Below, piece after piece: positions 37,503 to 47,641 of a stretch of DNA of 64,000 nucleotides. Location: contig NZ_VMSG01000003.1 in the NCBI RefSeq assembly GCF_007713465.1, forward strand, positions 62,001-126,000, read 5' to 3'. The notes below the pieces were generated by a model, which ran no database searches, was not told the origin of the DNA, and saw nothing but the letters and a program-made list of their open reading frames with translations. Position 1 is the first letter of the stretch, and every line of letters begins with the position of its first letter. This stretch comes from Pseudomonas sp. H3(2019). GTDB lineage: Bacteria; Pseudomonadota; Gammaproteobacteria; Pseudomonadales; Pseudomonadaceae. The translations under genes were made by a program, and so were the position numbers.

Positions 37503-38635
37503 CAGATGCACGCCTCGGCCAGGTGCTTGCCGATATCGTCAAGGCCGTAAATCGCGTCTGCCAGATCGGCTTTGACGATCGCCATCGGCATGCCGTAGAT
37601 CACGCAACTGGCTTCATCCTGAGCCCAGACCGCGCTGCCGCCTTGCTTGAGCAGACGCGCGCCTTCGCGACCGTCGGCGCCCATGCCGGTCAGGACTACC
37701 GCCAGAACTTTGTCGCCGTAGGACTTGGCCGCTGAACCGAAGGTGATGTCCACGCACGGTTTGTAGTTCAGACGCTCGTCGCCCGGGAGGATTTTCACCG
37801 CGCCACGGCCGTCGATCATCATTTGCTTGCCACCCGGCGCCAGCAAGGCCAGGCCCGGACGCAGGATGTCGCCATCCTCGGCTTCCTTGACGCTGATCCG
37901 GCAGAGCTTGTCCAAACGCTCGGCGAACGCCTTGGTGAAGGCCGCCGGCATGTGCTGGATCAGCACGATCGGCGCCGGGAAGTTTGCCGGCAGCTGTGTC
38001 AGCACCCGCTGCAACGCCACCGGGCCGCCGGTTGACGTACCAATGGCAACCAGTTTGTAGGCTTTGCGTTTCGGTGCCGGCGACGAGGCGCTGGCAACCG
38101 GCGCACGCGCAGGAATCGGCGTCGGGGCCGGACGCGCGGGCGCAGCTGCACTGCTGCCAAAACTCGAAGGTGCCGGTGCCGGTGTCGGGGCTGGCGCGGC
38201 GGCTGGAGCCGGGGCGCTGTAGGCGCTGAAACGACGGTTACTGCGCGAAATGCTGTGGACCTTTTCGCACAGCAGTTGCTTGACCTTCTCGGGATTGCGC
38301 GAGATGTCTTCGAAATTCTTCGGCAGGAAGTCCACCGCGCCGGCATCCAGTGCATCGAGAGTGACCCGAGCGCCTTCGTGCGTCAGCGAGGAGAACATCA
38401 AAACCGGGGTAGGACAGCGCTGCATGATGTGCCGCACCGCCGTGATGCCATCCATCATCGGCATCTCGTAGTCCATGGTGATCACGTCTGGCTTGAGGGC
38501 CAGGGCCTGATCGATCGCCTCTTTACCGTTGGTCGCCGTACCGACAACCTGGATACTCGGATCCGCTGAAAGAATTTCCGAGACGCGGCGGCGGAAAAAA
38601 CCAGAATCATCCACCACCAGGACTTTGACTGCCAT
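37502..38635 (-). CDS. cheB: Chemotaxis protein-glutamate methylesterase CheB
   Basis: 377 residues from the ATG at 38635 ([17 protein letters not shown]). Receiver domain with phospho-acceptor Asp55 ([13 protein letters not shown]), an Ala/Pro-rich linker (about 145-185) and the methylesterase domain with catalytic [11 protein letters not shown] (Ser), LIQHMPAAF (His) and [14 protein letters not shown] (Asp). It demethylates receptors for adaptation. A 49-nt gap separates it from cheA. Confidence 0.96.
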   Translation of the reverse strand: MAVKVLVVDDSGFFRRRVSEILSADPSIQVVGTATNGKEAIDQALALKPDVITMDYEMPMMDGITAVRHIMQRCPTPVLMFSSLTHEGARVTLDALDAGAVDFLPKNFEDISRNPEKVKQLLCEKVHSISRSNRRFSAYSAPAPAAAPAPTPAPAPSSFGSSAAAPARPAPTPIPARAPVASASSPAPKRKAYKLVAIGTSTGGPVALQRVLTQLPANFPAPIVLIQHMPAAFTKAFAERLDKLCRISVKEAEDGDILRPGLALLAPGGKQMMIDGRGAVKILPGDERLNYKPCVDITFGSAAKSYGDKVLAVVLTGMGADGREGARLLKQGGSAVWAQDEASCVIYGMPMAIVKADLADAIYGLDDIGKHLAEACI

Positions 38636-38684
38636 AAACACTCCGTTAGACGGAGCGAGGCTCAGTCGCCCCGCTCCGCCAGAA

Positions 38685-40946
38685 TCAAATACGCCGTGCG
38701 GCGTAACGCTTGAGCATGCTCGGAACATCGAGAATCAAGGCGATGCGGCCGTCACCGGTAATGGTGGCGCCGGACATGCCCGGAGTTCCCTGAAGCATTT
38801 TGCCCAATGGCTTGATGACCACTTCTTCCTGGCCCACCAGCTGATCGACGACGAAGCCGATCCGCTGAGTGCCCACCGAAAGGATCACCACATGGCCTTC
38901 ACGCTGCTCTTCGTGAGCGGCGGAGCTGACCAGCCAGCGTTTGAGGTAGAACAGTGGCAGCGCCTTGTCCCGCACGATCACCACTTCCTGACCGTCGACC
39001 ACGTTGGTGCGCGACAGGTCGAGATGGAATATCTCGTTGACGTTGACCAGCGGGAAAGCAAAGGCCTGGTTGCCAAGCATGACCATCAGCGTTGGCATGA
39101 TCGCCAGGGTCAACGGGACCTTGATGACGATCTTCGAGCCTTTGCCCTTGGTCGAGTAGATATTGATGGTGCCGTTGAGCTGGGCGATCTTGGTTTTCAC
39201 CACGTCCATGCCCACGCCACGACCGGACACGTCGGAGATCTCGGTTTTGGTCGAGAAACCCGGCGCGAAGATCAGGTTGAAGCAGTCGGACTCGCTGAGA
39301 CGGTCCGCCGCATCCTTGTCCATCAAGCCTTTCTTCACGGCGATACTGCGCAAAACATCAGCGTCCATGCCCTTGCCGTCATCAGAGATGGACAGCAGGA
39401 TGTGATCGCCTTCCTGTTCCGCGGACAGAATCACTTTGCCGCTGCGAGGCTTGCCCATCGCCTCACGATCCGCCGGCTCTTCGATACCGTGGTCGACCGA
39501 GTTACGCACCAAGTGGACCAACGGGTCGGCCAGTGCCTCGACGAGGTTCTTGTCGAGGTCGGTTTCTTCGCCGACCAGCTCCAGGTTGATCTCTTTCTTG
39601 AGCTGACGCGCGAGGTCGCGAACCAGGCGCGGGAAGCGCCCGAAGACTTTCTTGATCGGCTGCATCCGCGTCTTCATCACCGCGGTCTGCAAGTCGGCCG
39701 TGACCACGTCGAGGTTCGACACGGCCTTGGACATGGCTTCGTCGCCGCTGTTGAGGCCCAGACGGACCAGACGGTTACGCACCAGCACCAGTTCGCCGAC
39801 CATGTTCATGATTTCGTCGAGACGCGCGGTATCCACACGCACGGTGGTCTCGGCTTCACTGGCCGGTTTTTCCGGTGGTGGTGAAGCCGGTGCACGAGCT
39901 GGAGCCGGTGCAGCAGCAGCAGCAGCAGCGGCAGCGGCAGCGGCAGCAGGCTTCGGCGCTTCGGCTTTTGACTCGGGCGCTTTAGCCACAGGTGCTGGCG
40001 CTGCAGCCTTGGCAACTGGCGCCGCCACCGAAGCAGCAGAACCTGTGCCGACTTCAGTGAACTTGCCTTTGCCATGCAATTCGTCGAGCAGCGATTCGAA
40101 CTCGTGATCGGAGATCAGATCGCTGCCAGCGGCCGCAGCCACAGGTGCCGCAGGCGCTGGAACAGCAGCAATCGCCGATTCCAGAGCATCAACGGCGAAG
40201 TTGCCTTTGCCATGCAACTGATCGAGCAGTGCTTCGAATTCGTCGTCGGTAATGTCGGAGCTGTCGCCTGCCGCTTTCGGGGCAGCCGGTGCGGCAGGTG
40301 CTACCGCCACTGCATCAGCGGCGAACTGGCCTTTACCGTGCAGTTGATCGAGTAACGACTCGAATTCGGCATCGGTGATTTCATCGCTGCCGGCAGCCGC
40401 TTCAGGTGCCGGGGCAACGGATGCTTCGGCCTCAGCCTTGACCGCGTTCAGCGAGTCCAGCAGCAGTTCGAATTCATTGTCGGTGATGTCGCCCGATTCG
40501 CTTTCAGCGGCAGGTGCTTCGACCACTTCAGCAACCGGTTGTGCTTCGTCGGCTGTTTGAGGTTCGGCCAAACGGGCCAGAGCCGCCAGCAGTTCCGGTG
40601 TAGCCGCAGTGATCGGTGCACGTTCGCGGACTTCGCTGAACATGCTGTTCACGGCGTCCAGCGCTTCGAGAACCACGTCCATCAGTTCCGAGTCGACGCG
40701 ACGCTCACCCTTGCGCAGGATGTCGAACACGTTCTCGGCGATGTGACAGCACTCCACCAGCTCGTTGAGCTGGAGGAAGCCGGCGCCCCCTTTTACAGTG
40801 TGAAAACCGCGAAAAATTGCATTGAGCAAATCCGCATCATCGGGTCGGCTTTCCAGCTCGACCAGCTGTTCGGACAGTTGCTCTAGAATCTCGCCGGCCT
40901 CAACCAGGAAATCCTGAAGGATCTCTTCATCGGCGCCGAAGCTCAT
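38685..40946 (-). CDS. cheA: Chemotaxis histidine kinase CheA with a repetitive linker
   Basis: 753 residues. P1/HPt at about 1-105 with phospho-His49 ([11 protein letters not shown]); P3 dimerisation from about 367 ([20 protein letters not shown]); P4 ATPase with [19 protein letters not shown] and [10 protein letters not shown]5 CheW-like domain from about 612. Residues 150-366 have no recognisable P2 (CheY-binding) domain. They contain four copies of ITDxEFExLLDxL(HGKG) at about 153-167, 189-206, 231-248 and 276-294, joined by Ala/Pro spacers, plus a 13-alanine run at 334-346. It phosphorylates CheY and CheB. Confidence 0.96.
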   Translation of the reverse strand: MSFGADEEILQDFLVEAGEILEQLSEQLVELESRPDDADLLNAIFRGFHTVKGGAGFLQLNELVECCHIAENVFDILRKGERRVDSELMDVVLEALDAVNSMFSEVRERAPITAATPELLAALARLAEPQTADEAQPVAEVVEAPAAESESGDITDNEFELLLDSLNAVKAEAEASVAPAPEAAAGSDEITDAEFESLLDQLHGKGQFAADAVAVAPAAPAAPKAAGDSSDITDDEFEALLDQLHGKGNFAVDALESAIAAVPAPAAPVAAAAGSDLISDHEFESLLDELHGKGKFTEVGTGSAASVAAPVAKAAAPAPVAKAPESKAEAPKPAAAAAAAAAAAAAPAPARAPASPPPEKPASEAETTVRVDTARLDEIMNMVGELVLVRNRLVRLGLNSGDEAMSKAVSNLDVVTADLQTAVMKTRMQPIKKVFGRFPRLVRDLARQLKKEINLELVGEETDLDKNLVEALADPLVHLVRNSVDHGIEEPADREAMGKPRSGKVILSAEQEGDHILLSISDDGKGMDADVLRSIAVKKGLMDKDAADRLSESDCFNLIFAPGFSTKTEISDVSGRGVGMDVVKTKIAQLNGTINIYSTKGKGSKIVIKVPLTLAIMPTLMVMLGNQAFAFPLVNVNEIFHLDLSRTNVVDGQEVVIVRDKALPLFYLKRWLVSSAAHEEQREGHVVILSVGTQRIGFVVDQLVGQEEVVIKPLGKMLQGTPGMSGATITGDGRIALILDVPSMLKRYAARRI
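39909..39947 (-). repeat. GCN trinucleotide run coding 13 alanines in the CheA linker
   Basis: On the plus strand it reads as a mix of GCA and GCG-type triplets (CAGCAGCAGC... CGGCAGCGG). In-frame slippage here would change linker length without breaking cheA. Confidence 0.8.
40059..40496 (-). repeat. Four-copy motif array in cheA (codes for ITDxEFExLLDxLHGKG repeats)
   Basis: Protein-level tandem repeats with 38-46-residue periodicity. Copies 2-4 share EFExLLDxLHGKG; copy 1 is degenerate, with LLDSLN in place of [12 protein letters not shown]-level similarity is strong between copies 2 and 3. Confidence 0.88.
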
Positions 40947-40984
40947 TAAGGGGGTGCTCCTAAAGGTCTAAAAACCTAAAAAAC

Positions 40985-41773
40985 CTAAAATCCAAGACTG
41001 GATAGCAAATCGTCCACATCGTCCTGACTGGACACAACGTCTTCTCTTTTATCGGCATGAATCTGCGGACCTTCACCCTGAGAGAGATGTTTTTGCGGAT
41101 CTTTTTCAGCCAGCATCGCTTCATGGTCATGTTCGATGCCCGCAAAGCGGTCTACCTGACTGGCCATGAGCACGAGCTTGAGCAGGTTGCTTTCGACTTC
41201 GGTGACCAATTGAGTCACGCGCTTGATCACCTGACCGGTCAGGTCCTGGTAATCCTGAGCCAGCAGAATATCGTTGAGGTTGCCCGAGACGACCTGGCTC
41301 TGCTCGACGCTACGCGTCAGGAAACCGTCGACACGCCGGGCCAGTTCGCGGAACTCTTCGGCACCGACTTCGCGGCGCATGAAACGCCCCCAGTCCGCGC
41401 TCAAGGCCTGGGCGTCAGTGCTCAGGCCATTGACCAGCGGAGTACTGTTCTCGACCAGGTCCATGGTCCGGTTCGCGGCCGCTTCGGTCAGCCTGACCAC
41501 ATAGGACAGGCGCTCGGTGGCGTCCGTGATCTGTGAGACTTCCTCGGCTTGCGGCATGTGCGGGTCAATCTGAAAATTGACGATCGCGCTATGCAGTTCG
41601 CGAGTGAGCTTGCCTACTTCCTGGTACAGGCCGTGGTCACGGGTCTGATTGAGCTCATGGATCAGTTGCACAGCGTCGCCGAAGCGGCCTTTTTCAAGGC
41701 TTTCGACCAGTTCCTGGGCGCGTTTTTTCAGGGTCGATTCGAAATCGTCCTGTGAAGATTCTCTTTGCTCCAT
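40985..41773 (-). CDS. cheZ: CheY-P phosphatase CheZ
   Basis: 262 residues, mostly helical hairpin. The catalytic signature LLAQDYQDLTGQVIKRV is near residues 171-187. The C-terminal CheY-binding peptide SQDDVDDLLSSLGF ends the protein, as in enteric CheZ. It accelerates CheY-P dephosphorylation. The start is 31 nt after cheY and its stop 38 nt before cheA. Confidence 0.95.
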   Translation of the reverse strand: MEQRESSQDDFESTLKKRAQELVESLEKGRFGDAVQLIHELNQTRDHGLYQEVGKLTRELHSAIVNFQIDPHMPQAEEVSQITDATERLSYVVRLTEAAANRTMDLVENSTPLVNGLSTDAQALSADWGRFMRREVGAEEFRELARRVDGFLTRSVEQSQVVSGNLNDILLAQDYQDLTGQVIKRVTQLVTEVESNLLKLVLMASQVDRFAGIEHDHEAMLAEKDPQKHLSQGEGPQIHADKREDVVSSQDDVDDLLSSLGF

Positions 41774-41804
41774 AGCTCCCCCCGTAGCGCAGTGGCTCGG
41801 TACA

Positions 41805-42176
41805 TCAACCGATGCGTTCGAATATTTTTTCGATCTTCTCTTTCAACGCTCCAGCCGTGAAGGGCTTGACCACATAGCCGTTTACACCGGCTTGAGCGGC
41901 TTCGATGATCTGCTCGCGCTTGGCTTCGGCAGTCACCATCAACACTGGCAGGTGCTTGAGCTTTTCATCGGCGCGCACGTGGCGCAGCAAATCGATACCG
42001 GTCATGCCAGGCATGTTCCAGTCCGTGACCAGAAAGTCGATGCTGCCGCTGTTGAGGACGGGAATGGCAGTGATGCCATCGTCGGCCTCGACCGTGTTGG
42101 TGAACCCAAGGTCACGCAACAGGTTTTTTATGATCCGCCGCATCGTTGAGAAGTCATCAACGATGAGGATTTTCAT
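41805..42176 (-). CDS. cheY: Chemotaxis response regulator CheY
   Basis: Single-domain receiver of 123 residues from the ATG at 42176 ([15 protein letters not shown]); eight more in-frame residues upstream are not conserved. Acid pocket Asp7/Asp8, phospho-acceptor Asp52 ([12 protein letters not shown]), MVTAEAK and VVKPFTAG with the conserved lysine. CheY-P binds FliM/FliN to switch rotation. Confidence 0.96.
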   Translation of the reverse strand: MKILIVDDFSTMRRIIKNLLRDLGFTNTVEADDGITAIPVLNSGSIDFLVTDWNMPGMTGIDLLRHVRADEKLKHLPVLMVTAEAKREQIIEAAQAGVNGYVVKPFTAGALKEKIEKIFERIG

Positions 42177-42346
42177 GTTCTTGTCCAATTCGACCTCCAA
42201 GCAGTCTTAAACGCGTTCAGCACCTGAACACGCCATTCAATCAATCAATCAGGCAGAGCACTCGACGACTGTCTGGAGCACAACGGATGAAGACTGGCAG
42301 AGCTTTACGCCTTGCCTGTTTCGTTCGCAGTGTCCCCACACTGCTG

Positions 42347-43087
42347 TCAGCGCGCTCGCCACTCCCCCAAACGCCCCCGCAAACGGGCCGCGCACTGGCT
42401 GTGTAACTGGCTGACCCGCGATTCACTGACCCCCAGGACCTCACCGATTTCCTTGAGATTCAGCTCTTCGTCGTAGTACAGCGCCAACACCAGTCGCTCA
42501 CGCTCCGGCAAATTGGCAATCGCATCCGCCAGTGCAGCCTGGAAGCGTTCATCTTCCAGGTCGCGCGACGGTTCGAGATGAGCACTCGCGCCATCCTCGT
42601 GCAGCCCTTCATGCTCGCCGTCCTGCAACAGATCGTCGAAGCTGAACAGGCGACTGCCCAAGGTGTCGTTCAAAATCCCGTAATAATCGTCGAGACTCAA
42701 TTGGAGTTCGGCCGCAACCTCGTGATCTTTAGCGTCACGCCCGGTTTTAGCTTCAATTGAGCGAATCGCGTCACTCACCATCCGGGTATTGCGGTGTACC
42801 GAGCGTGGCGCCCAGTCACCCTTGCGGACTTCATCGAGCATCGCGCCACGGATACGGATCCCCGCGTACGTCTCGAAACTCGCACCTTTGCTCGCGTCGT
42901 ATTTGGTCGACACTTCAAGCAAACCGATCATCCCGGCCTGGATCAGGTCCTCGACCTGAACACTGGCCGGCAACCGCGCCAACAGGTGATAGGCAATACG
43001 TTTTACCAGTGGCGCGTAACGCTCGATCAGTTCGTACTGCGCGTCACGCGCCGACTTCTTGTACAGGTTGTAACCGCTGGCTGTCAT
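42347..43087 (-). CDS. fliA: Flagellar sigma factor FliA (sigma-28)
   Basis: 246 residues from the ATG at 43087, which overlaps the fleN stop (ATGA). Region 2 (ERYAPLVKRIAYHLLARLPASVQVEDLIQAG, FETYAGIRIRGAMLDEVRKGDW) and region 4 (LPERERLVLALYYDEELNLKEIGEVLGVSESRVSQLHSQ) are intact. It directs late flagellar and chemotaxis genes. A 170-nt gap separates it from cheY, in which I found no clear sigma-28 consensus. Confidence 0.96.
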   Translation of the reverse strand: MTASGYNLYKKSARDAQYELIERYAPLVKRIAYHLLARLPASVQVEDLIQAGMIGLLEVSTKYDASKGASFETYAGIRIRGAMLDEVRKGDWAPRSVHRNTRMVSDAIRSIEAKTGRDAKDHEVAAELQLSLDDYYGILNDTLGSRLFSFDDLLQDGEHEGLHEDGASAHLEPSRDLEDERFQAALADAIANLPERERLVLALYYDEELNLKEIGEVLGVSESRVSQLHSQCAARLRGRLGEWRAR

Positions 43088-43914
43088 AGAACCGGACCCG
43101 CAGTTTGCTGCACCAGGCGCTCGACGAAAAACTCCAGATGCCCACGCGGGTTGGCAGGCAGCGGCCAGGTATCGACCTTCTGCGCGATGGCCTTGAACGC
43201 CAGCGCACATTTGGAACGAGGAAACGCTTCATACACGGCGCGTTGTTTCTGCACGGCCTTGCGCACGCATTCGTCGTAAGGCACCGCACCGACGTATTGT
43301 AAGGCGACGTCGAGGAAGCGATCCGTGACCTTGGTCAACTTGGCGAACAGGTTTCGTCCTTCCTGAGGACTTTGCGCCATGTTGGCCAGCACCCGGAAGC
43401 GGTTCATGCCGTAATCGCGGTTGAGCAGCTTGATCAGCGCGTAGGCGTCAGTGATCGACGTCGGCTCGTCGCAAACCACCAGCAACACTTCCTGGGCGGC
43501 GCGAACAAAACTGACGACCGACTCACCAATACCCGCCGCCGTGTCGATCACCAATACGTCGAGGTTATCGCCAATATCACTGAATGCCTGAATCAGGCCA
43601 GCATGCTGGGCCGGGCTCAGGTGAACCATGCTCTGGGTACCGGACGCTGCTGGAACAATGCGAATTCCGCCCGGCCCCTGAAGCAATACATCGCGCAGTT
43701 CACAGCGGCCTTCGATGACGTCGGCCAGCGTACGCTTGGGCGTGAGCCCCAGCAGGACATCGACGTTCGCCAGTCCCAGATCGGCGTCCAGCAGCATGAC
43801 GCGCCGGCCGAGCTCAGCAAGAGCCAGGGACAAGTTCACTGACACATTAGTCTTCCCGACGCCACCTTTGCCGCCGGTCACTGCGATCACCTGTACGGGA
43901 TGCATGCTGCCCAT
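43084..43914 (-). CDS. fleN: Flagellar number regulator FleN (FlhG, MinD-like ATPase)
   Basis: 276 residues. Deviant Walker A GGKGGVGKTN (residues 14-23), switch LLDADLGLANVDVLLGL and VIDTAAGIGESVVSF; C-terminal amphipathic helix region HLEFFVERLVQQ. It limits flagella number by antagonising FleQ and works with FlhF. The ATG at 43914 (MGSMHPVQVIAVT) may alternate with an ATG three codons later. Confidence 0.96.
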   Translation of the reverse strand: MGSMHPVQVIAVTGGKGGVGKTNVSVNLSLALAELGRRVMLLDADLGLANVDVLLGLTPKRTLADVIEGRCELRDVLLQGPGGIRIVPAASGTQSMVHLSPAQHAGLIQAFSDIGDNLDVLVIDTAAGIGESVVSFVRAAQEVLLVVCDEPTSITDAYALIKLLNRDYGMNRFRVLANMAQSPQEGRNLFAKLTKVTDRFLDVALQYVGAVPYDECVRKAVQKQRAVYEAFPRSKCALAFKAIAQKVDTWPLPANPRGHLEFFVERLVQQTAGPVL

Positions 43915-44028
43915 GTTCGTTCTTTACCTTGTCTTGCTTAGACGCGGACTACATGACTGGCTGCGCGCTCACTTCGGAACAATGCATGGCAGGCCATCGA
44001 TGTAGATACAAATCTATTCATTATTACC

Positions 44029-45360
44029 TCAGCCGACGCGCTTGGCCGGGCTGTGGTAGAGGTCAGCGAACATATCAGCCATGGCTTCTTCGCTGGGTTC
44101 TTCCTGCATCTGCACGCTTACGGCGCGACTGACCAACTGATGCCGGCGCGGTAAATGTAGATCATCCGGGATCCTTGGCCCGTCAGTCAGATAAGCGACA
44201 GGTAATTCGTGGCTGATTGCCAGGCTCAACACCTCGCCCAGACTCGCTGTTTCATCCAGTTTAGTCAGGATGCAGCCTGCCAGCCCGCACCGCTTGTAAC
44301 TGTGATAAGCGGCAGTCAGCACCTGCTTCTGGCTGGTAGTGGCCAGCACCAGATAATTCTTCGACTTGATCCCGCGACCGGCCAGGCTTTCCAGCTGCAT
44401 GCGCAACGCCGGATCACTGGCCTGCAGGCCGGCGGTATCGATCAACACCACACGCTTGCGCAACAGTGGATCAAGGGCTTGCGCCAGCGACTGGCCCGGA
44501 TCGACGTGAGTCACCGAGACATTGAGGATACGCCCCAGGGTCTTGAGCTGTTCCTGGGCACCAATGCGAAAGCTGTCCATGCTCACCAGCGCGATGTTCT
44601 GCGCGCCGTACTTGAGCACGTAACGCGCGGCCAGCTTGGCCAGTGTCGTGGTTTTTCCCATGCCGGCAGGACCGACCATGGCGATCACGCCACCCTCTTC
44701 CAGTGGTTCGATCTCGGGCGTCACGATCATCCGCGCCAGGTGCGCCAACAGCATGCGCCAGGCCTGACGGGGCTCTTCAATTTCAGTAATCAGTTCCAGC
44801 AGATCGCGCGACAGCGGACCGGACAGGCCAATGCGTTGCAGGCGACGCCACAGATTGGCTTGCTGCGGGCGACTGCCTTGCAGCTGGTTCCAGGCCAGCG
44901 AACCCAACTGCACTTCGAGTAATTCACGCAGGCCATTGAGTTCGAAACGCATCGAGTCGAAAGCCCGCGGGTCAACCCCGGCAGACGGTGTAGACGCTGG
45001 AGCAGGACGCGGCCGCTCAGCAAAGGTCGGCTCGATCAACGGTTCCGCAGCGGTCAGCGGCAGACCGGCGAACAGCTGGCGATTGGTGCTGGCGCTCGCA
45101 TCACCTTCGCCGTCGCCACGCAGGCTCAATTCAGCCTGAGCCGTGACGATCCGCGACTGGGTCTTGCGCAACTCGTCTTCGAGTTCGATGTTCGGCACAC
45201 GCGGGGCCAGCGCCGACAGCTTGTAATCCAGGGCAGCCGTCAGCTCGACACCACCGGCGATCCGGCGATTACCGATAATGGCCGCATCAGCGCCCAGCTC
45301 ATCGCGAACCAGCTTCATGGCCTGACGCATATCGGCGGCGAAAAAACGCTTAACTTGCAT
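44029..45360 (-). CDS. flhF: SRP-like GTPase FlhF (polar flagellum placement)
   Basis: 443 residues. An N-terminal basic region starting MQVKRFFAADMRQAMKLVRDELG, then a variable linker, then the NG domain: G1 GPAGMGKTTTLAKLA (from residue 230), VSMDSFRIGAQEQL, VVLIDTAGLQ (G3) and CILTKLDETASLG (G4). It targets the first flagellar proteins to the pole. It starts 11 nt after flhA. Confidence 0.96.
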   Translation of the reverse strand: MQVKRFFAADMRQAMKLVRDELGADAAIIGNRRIAGGVELTAALDYKLSALAPRVPNIELEDELRKTQSRIVTAQAELSLRGDGEGDASASTNRQLFAGLPLTAAEPLIEPTFAERPRPAPASTPSAGVDPRAFDSMRFELNGLRELLEVQLGSLAWNQLQGSRPQQANLWRRLQRIGLSGPLSRDLLELITEIEEPRQAWRMLLAHLARMIVTPEIEPLEEGGVIAMVGPAGMGKTTTLAKLAARYVLKYGAQNIALVSMDSFRIGAQEQLKTLGRILNVSVTHVDPGQSLAQALDPLLRKRVVLIDTAGLQASDPALRMQLESLAGRGIKSKNYLVLATTSQKQVLTAAYHSYKRCGLAGCILTKLDETASLGEVLSLAISHELPVAYLTDGPRIPDDLHLPRRHQLVSRAVSVQMQEEPSEEAMADMFADLYHSPAKRVG

Positions 45361-45371
45361 AAACCACTACC

Positions 45372-47501
45372 TCAGCCGTTGGGCCCTACTGTCGCAACGA
45401 TGGTCACTTGCTTGTTATCAGGGATTTCCTGATACGCCAACACATGCAACCCCGGCACTGCCAAACGTCCGAACCGCGAGAGCATCGCGCGTACCGGACC
45501 TGCTACCAGCAAAATCACTGGTTGACCTTGCATTTCCTGACGCTGCGCGGCGTCGATCAACGAACGCTGCAGCTTCTCTGCCATGCTTGGCTCCAGCAGA
45601 ACGCCCTCTTCCGAGCCTTGTCCTGCCTTCTGAAGACTATTGAGCAATATTTGTTCCAACCTTGGTTCCAAGGTGATCACAGGCAGCTCGGACTCAGTGC
45701 CTACAATGCTTTGGACGATAGCGCGCGATACGCCAACCCGGACGGCGGCCACCAGAGCGGCAGTATCTTGACTCTTGGAGGCATTGTTCGCGATCGCTTC
45801 GGCAATGCTGCGAATGTCGCGAACCGGAACCTGTTCGGCCAACAAGGCTTGCAGCACTTTGAGCAGCTGCGACAGCGAAACGACGCCCGGCACCAGCTCC
45901 TCGGCCAGTTTTGGCGAGCTTTTGGCCAGCAATTGCATGAGCTGCTGAACTTCTTCGTGGCCGATCAGCTCGCTGGAGTGCTTGTACAGAATCTGGTTGA
46001 GGTGGGTCGCCACCACCGTACTGGCATCGACCACGGTGTACCCCAGGGACTGTGCCTGCGGACGCTGACTGATTTCGATCCAGACCGCCTCCAGACCAAA
46101 GGCCGGATCTTTGGCGGTGATGCCATTGAGCGTGCCGTAGACCTGCCCGGGGTTGATCGCCAGTTCACGATCCGGGTAAATCTCCGCCTCGGCGAGGATC
46201 ACCCCCATCAGGGTCAGGCGGTAGGCACTTGGCGCCAGGTCGAGGTTGTCGCGAATGTGCACGGTCGGCATCAGGAAGCCCAGATCCTGGGAAAGCTTCT
46301 TGCGCACGCCCTTGATCCGCGCCAGCAACTGGCCGCCCTGGTTGCGATCCACCAGCGGAATCAGCCGGTAACCGACTTCCAGACCAATCATGTCGATCGG
46401 GGTCACGTCATCCCAGCCCAGCTCTTTGGTTTCCATGGCCCGTGCCGGCGACGGCAGCAGGTCCTGCTGGCGCTTGACCTCTTCCAGAGCCTGAACCTTG
46501 ACGATGTTCTGCTTTTTCCAGAACAGATACGCGGCGCCCGCTGCGACGGCGGCCATGCTGAGAAAGGAAAAGTGCGGCATGCCTGGCACCAGGCCCATGA
46601 CTGCCATCAAACCGGCCGCCACCGCCAGCGCCTTGGGGGACGCGAACATCTGCCGATTGATCTGCTTGCCCATGTCTTCCGAACCGGAAGCACGGGTCAC
46701 CATAATCGCCGCCGCGGTGGACAGCAGCAGTGATGGCAACTGCGCCACCAAACCGTCACCGATGGTCAACAATGCGTAGACCTTGCCGGCATCGCCGAAG
46801 CTCATGCCGTGCTGGAAGATCCCGACCGCCATGCCACCAATCAGGTTGATGAACAGAATCAGCAGACCGGCGATAGCGTCACCGCGCACGAACTTGCTGG
46901 CACCGTCCATCGAACCGTAGAACTCGGCCTCTTGGGCCACCTCCATACGGCGCAGCTTGGCTGCGGGCTGGTCGATCAGGCCGGCGTTCAGGTCGGCGTC
47001 GATGGCCATCTGCTTGCCCGGCATCGCATCGAGGGTGAAACGTGCACTGACCTCGGAAATCCGCCCGGCACCTTTGGTCACCACGACGAAGTTGATGATC
47101 ATCAAAATCGCGAAGACCACGATACCGACCACGTAGTTACCGCCAATCACCACCTCGCCGAAGGCCTGAATCACCCTGCCGGCGGCGGCATGGCCATCCT
47201 GACCGTGGAGCATCACCACCCGGGTCGAGGCCACGTTCAACGCCAGTCGCAACAACGTGGCGACCAGCAGAATGGTCGGAAACACCGCGAAATCCAGCGG
47301 CCGCAAGGCGTAGACACAGACCAGCAGCACGACGATCGACAGCGCAATGTTGAAGGTAAAGAACACGTCGAGCAGGAACGGCGGGACTGGCAACATCATC
47401 ATGGCCAGCATGACCAACAGCAACAGCGGCACACCCAGATTGCCTCGACTGAGGTCTGCCAGGTTGCTGCGGGCACTGTTGATTAACTGAGAGCGATCCA
47501 C
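45372..47501 (-). CDS. flhA: Flagellar export gate protein FlhA
   Basis: 709 residues from a GTG at 47501 (MDRSQLINSARSN). N-terminal half with eight TM segments, including the FHIPEP signature block TLDAMPGKQMAIDADLNAGLID. The C-terminal cytoplasmic domain, with VIWIE-like AVWIEISQRPQAQSLGY, forms the nonameric docking ring. First gene of flhA-flhF-fleN-fliA. Confidence 0.96.
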   Translation of the reverse strand: MDRSQLINSARSNLADLSRGNLGVPLLLLVMLAMMMLPVPPFLLDVFFTFNIALSIVVLLVCVYALRPLDFAVFPTILLVATLLRLALNVASTRVVMLHGQDGHAAAGRVIQAFGEVVIGGNYVVGIVVFAILMIINFVVVTKGAGRISEVSARFTLDAMPGKQMAIDADLNAGLIDQPAAKLRRMEVAQEAEFYGSMDGASKFVRGDAIAGLLILFINLIGGMAVGIFQHGMSFGDAGKVYALLTIGDGLVAQLPSLLLSTAAAIMVTRASGSEDMGKQINRQMFASPKALAVAAGLMAVMGLVPGMPHFSFLSMAAVAAGAAYLFWKKQNIVKVQALEEVKRQQDLLPSPARAMETKELGWDDVTPIDMIGLEVGYRLIPLVDRNQGGQLLARIKGVRKKLSQDLGFLMPTVHIRDNLDLAPSAYRLTLMGVILAEAEIYPDRELAINPGQVYGTLNGITAKDPAFGLEAVWIEISQRPQAQSLGYTVVDASTVVATHLNQILYKHSSELIGHEEVQQLMQLLAKSSPKLAEELVPGVVSLSQLLKVLQALLAEQVPVRDIRSIAEAIANNASKSQDTAALVAAVRVGVSRAIVQSIVGTESELPVITLEPRLEQILLNSLQKAGQGSEEGVLLEPSMAEKLQRSLIDAAQRQEMQGQPVILLVAGPVRAMLSRFGRLAVPGLHVLAYQEIPDNKQVTIVATVGPNG

Positions 47502-47560
47502 CGGTATTCCCCGTTCCTTGAAGCAAACTTTTGACGCCTGAAGCGGGCGCAGGCCGGCTA

Positions 47561-47578
47561 TTGCAAGAAGCCTTCCAA
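47561..47578 (-). promoter_or_regulatory. Sigma-54-type promoter of flhA
   Basis: On the minus strand TTGGAAGGCTTCTTGCAA has GG and GC separated by exactly 10 nt, and a TTGCA -12 box. It lies about 60 nt upstream of the flhA start. FleQ/RpoN control of flhA is known in P. aeruginosa. Confidence 0.6.
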
Positions 47579-47641
47579 CTTTTGCGGGGAGCTTGAAACA
47601 GCGCGTTCAGCAAAGGGCCCGGAGCCGTTTGGGAAGACGTT

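Noticed and set aside
42177..42346. Sigma-28 promoter before cheY
   Set aside because: No TAAA-N15-GCCGATAA-like sequence was found on the minus strand in this gap, although FliA control of che genes is expected.
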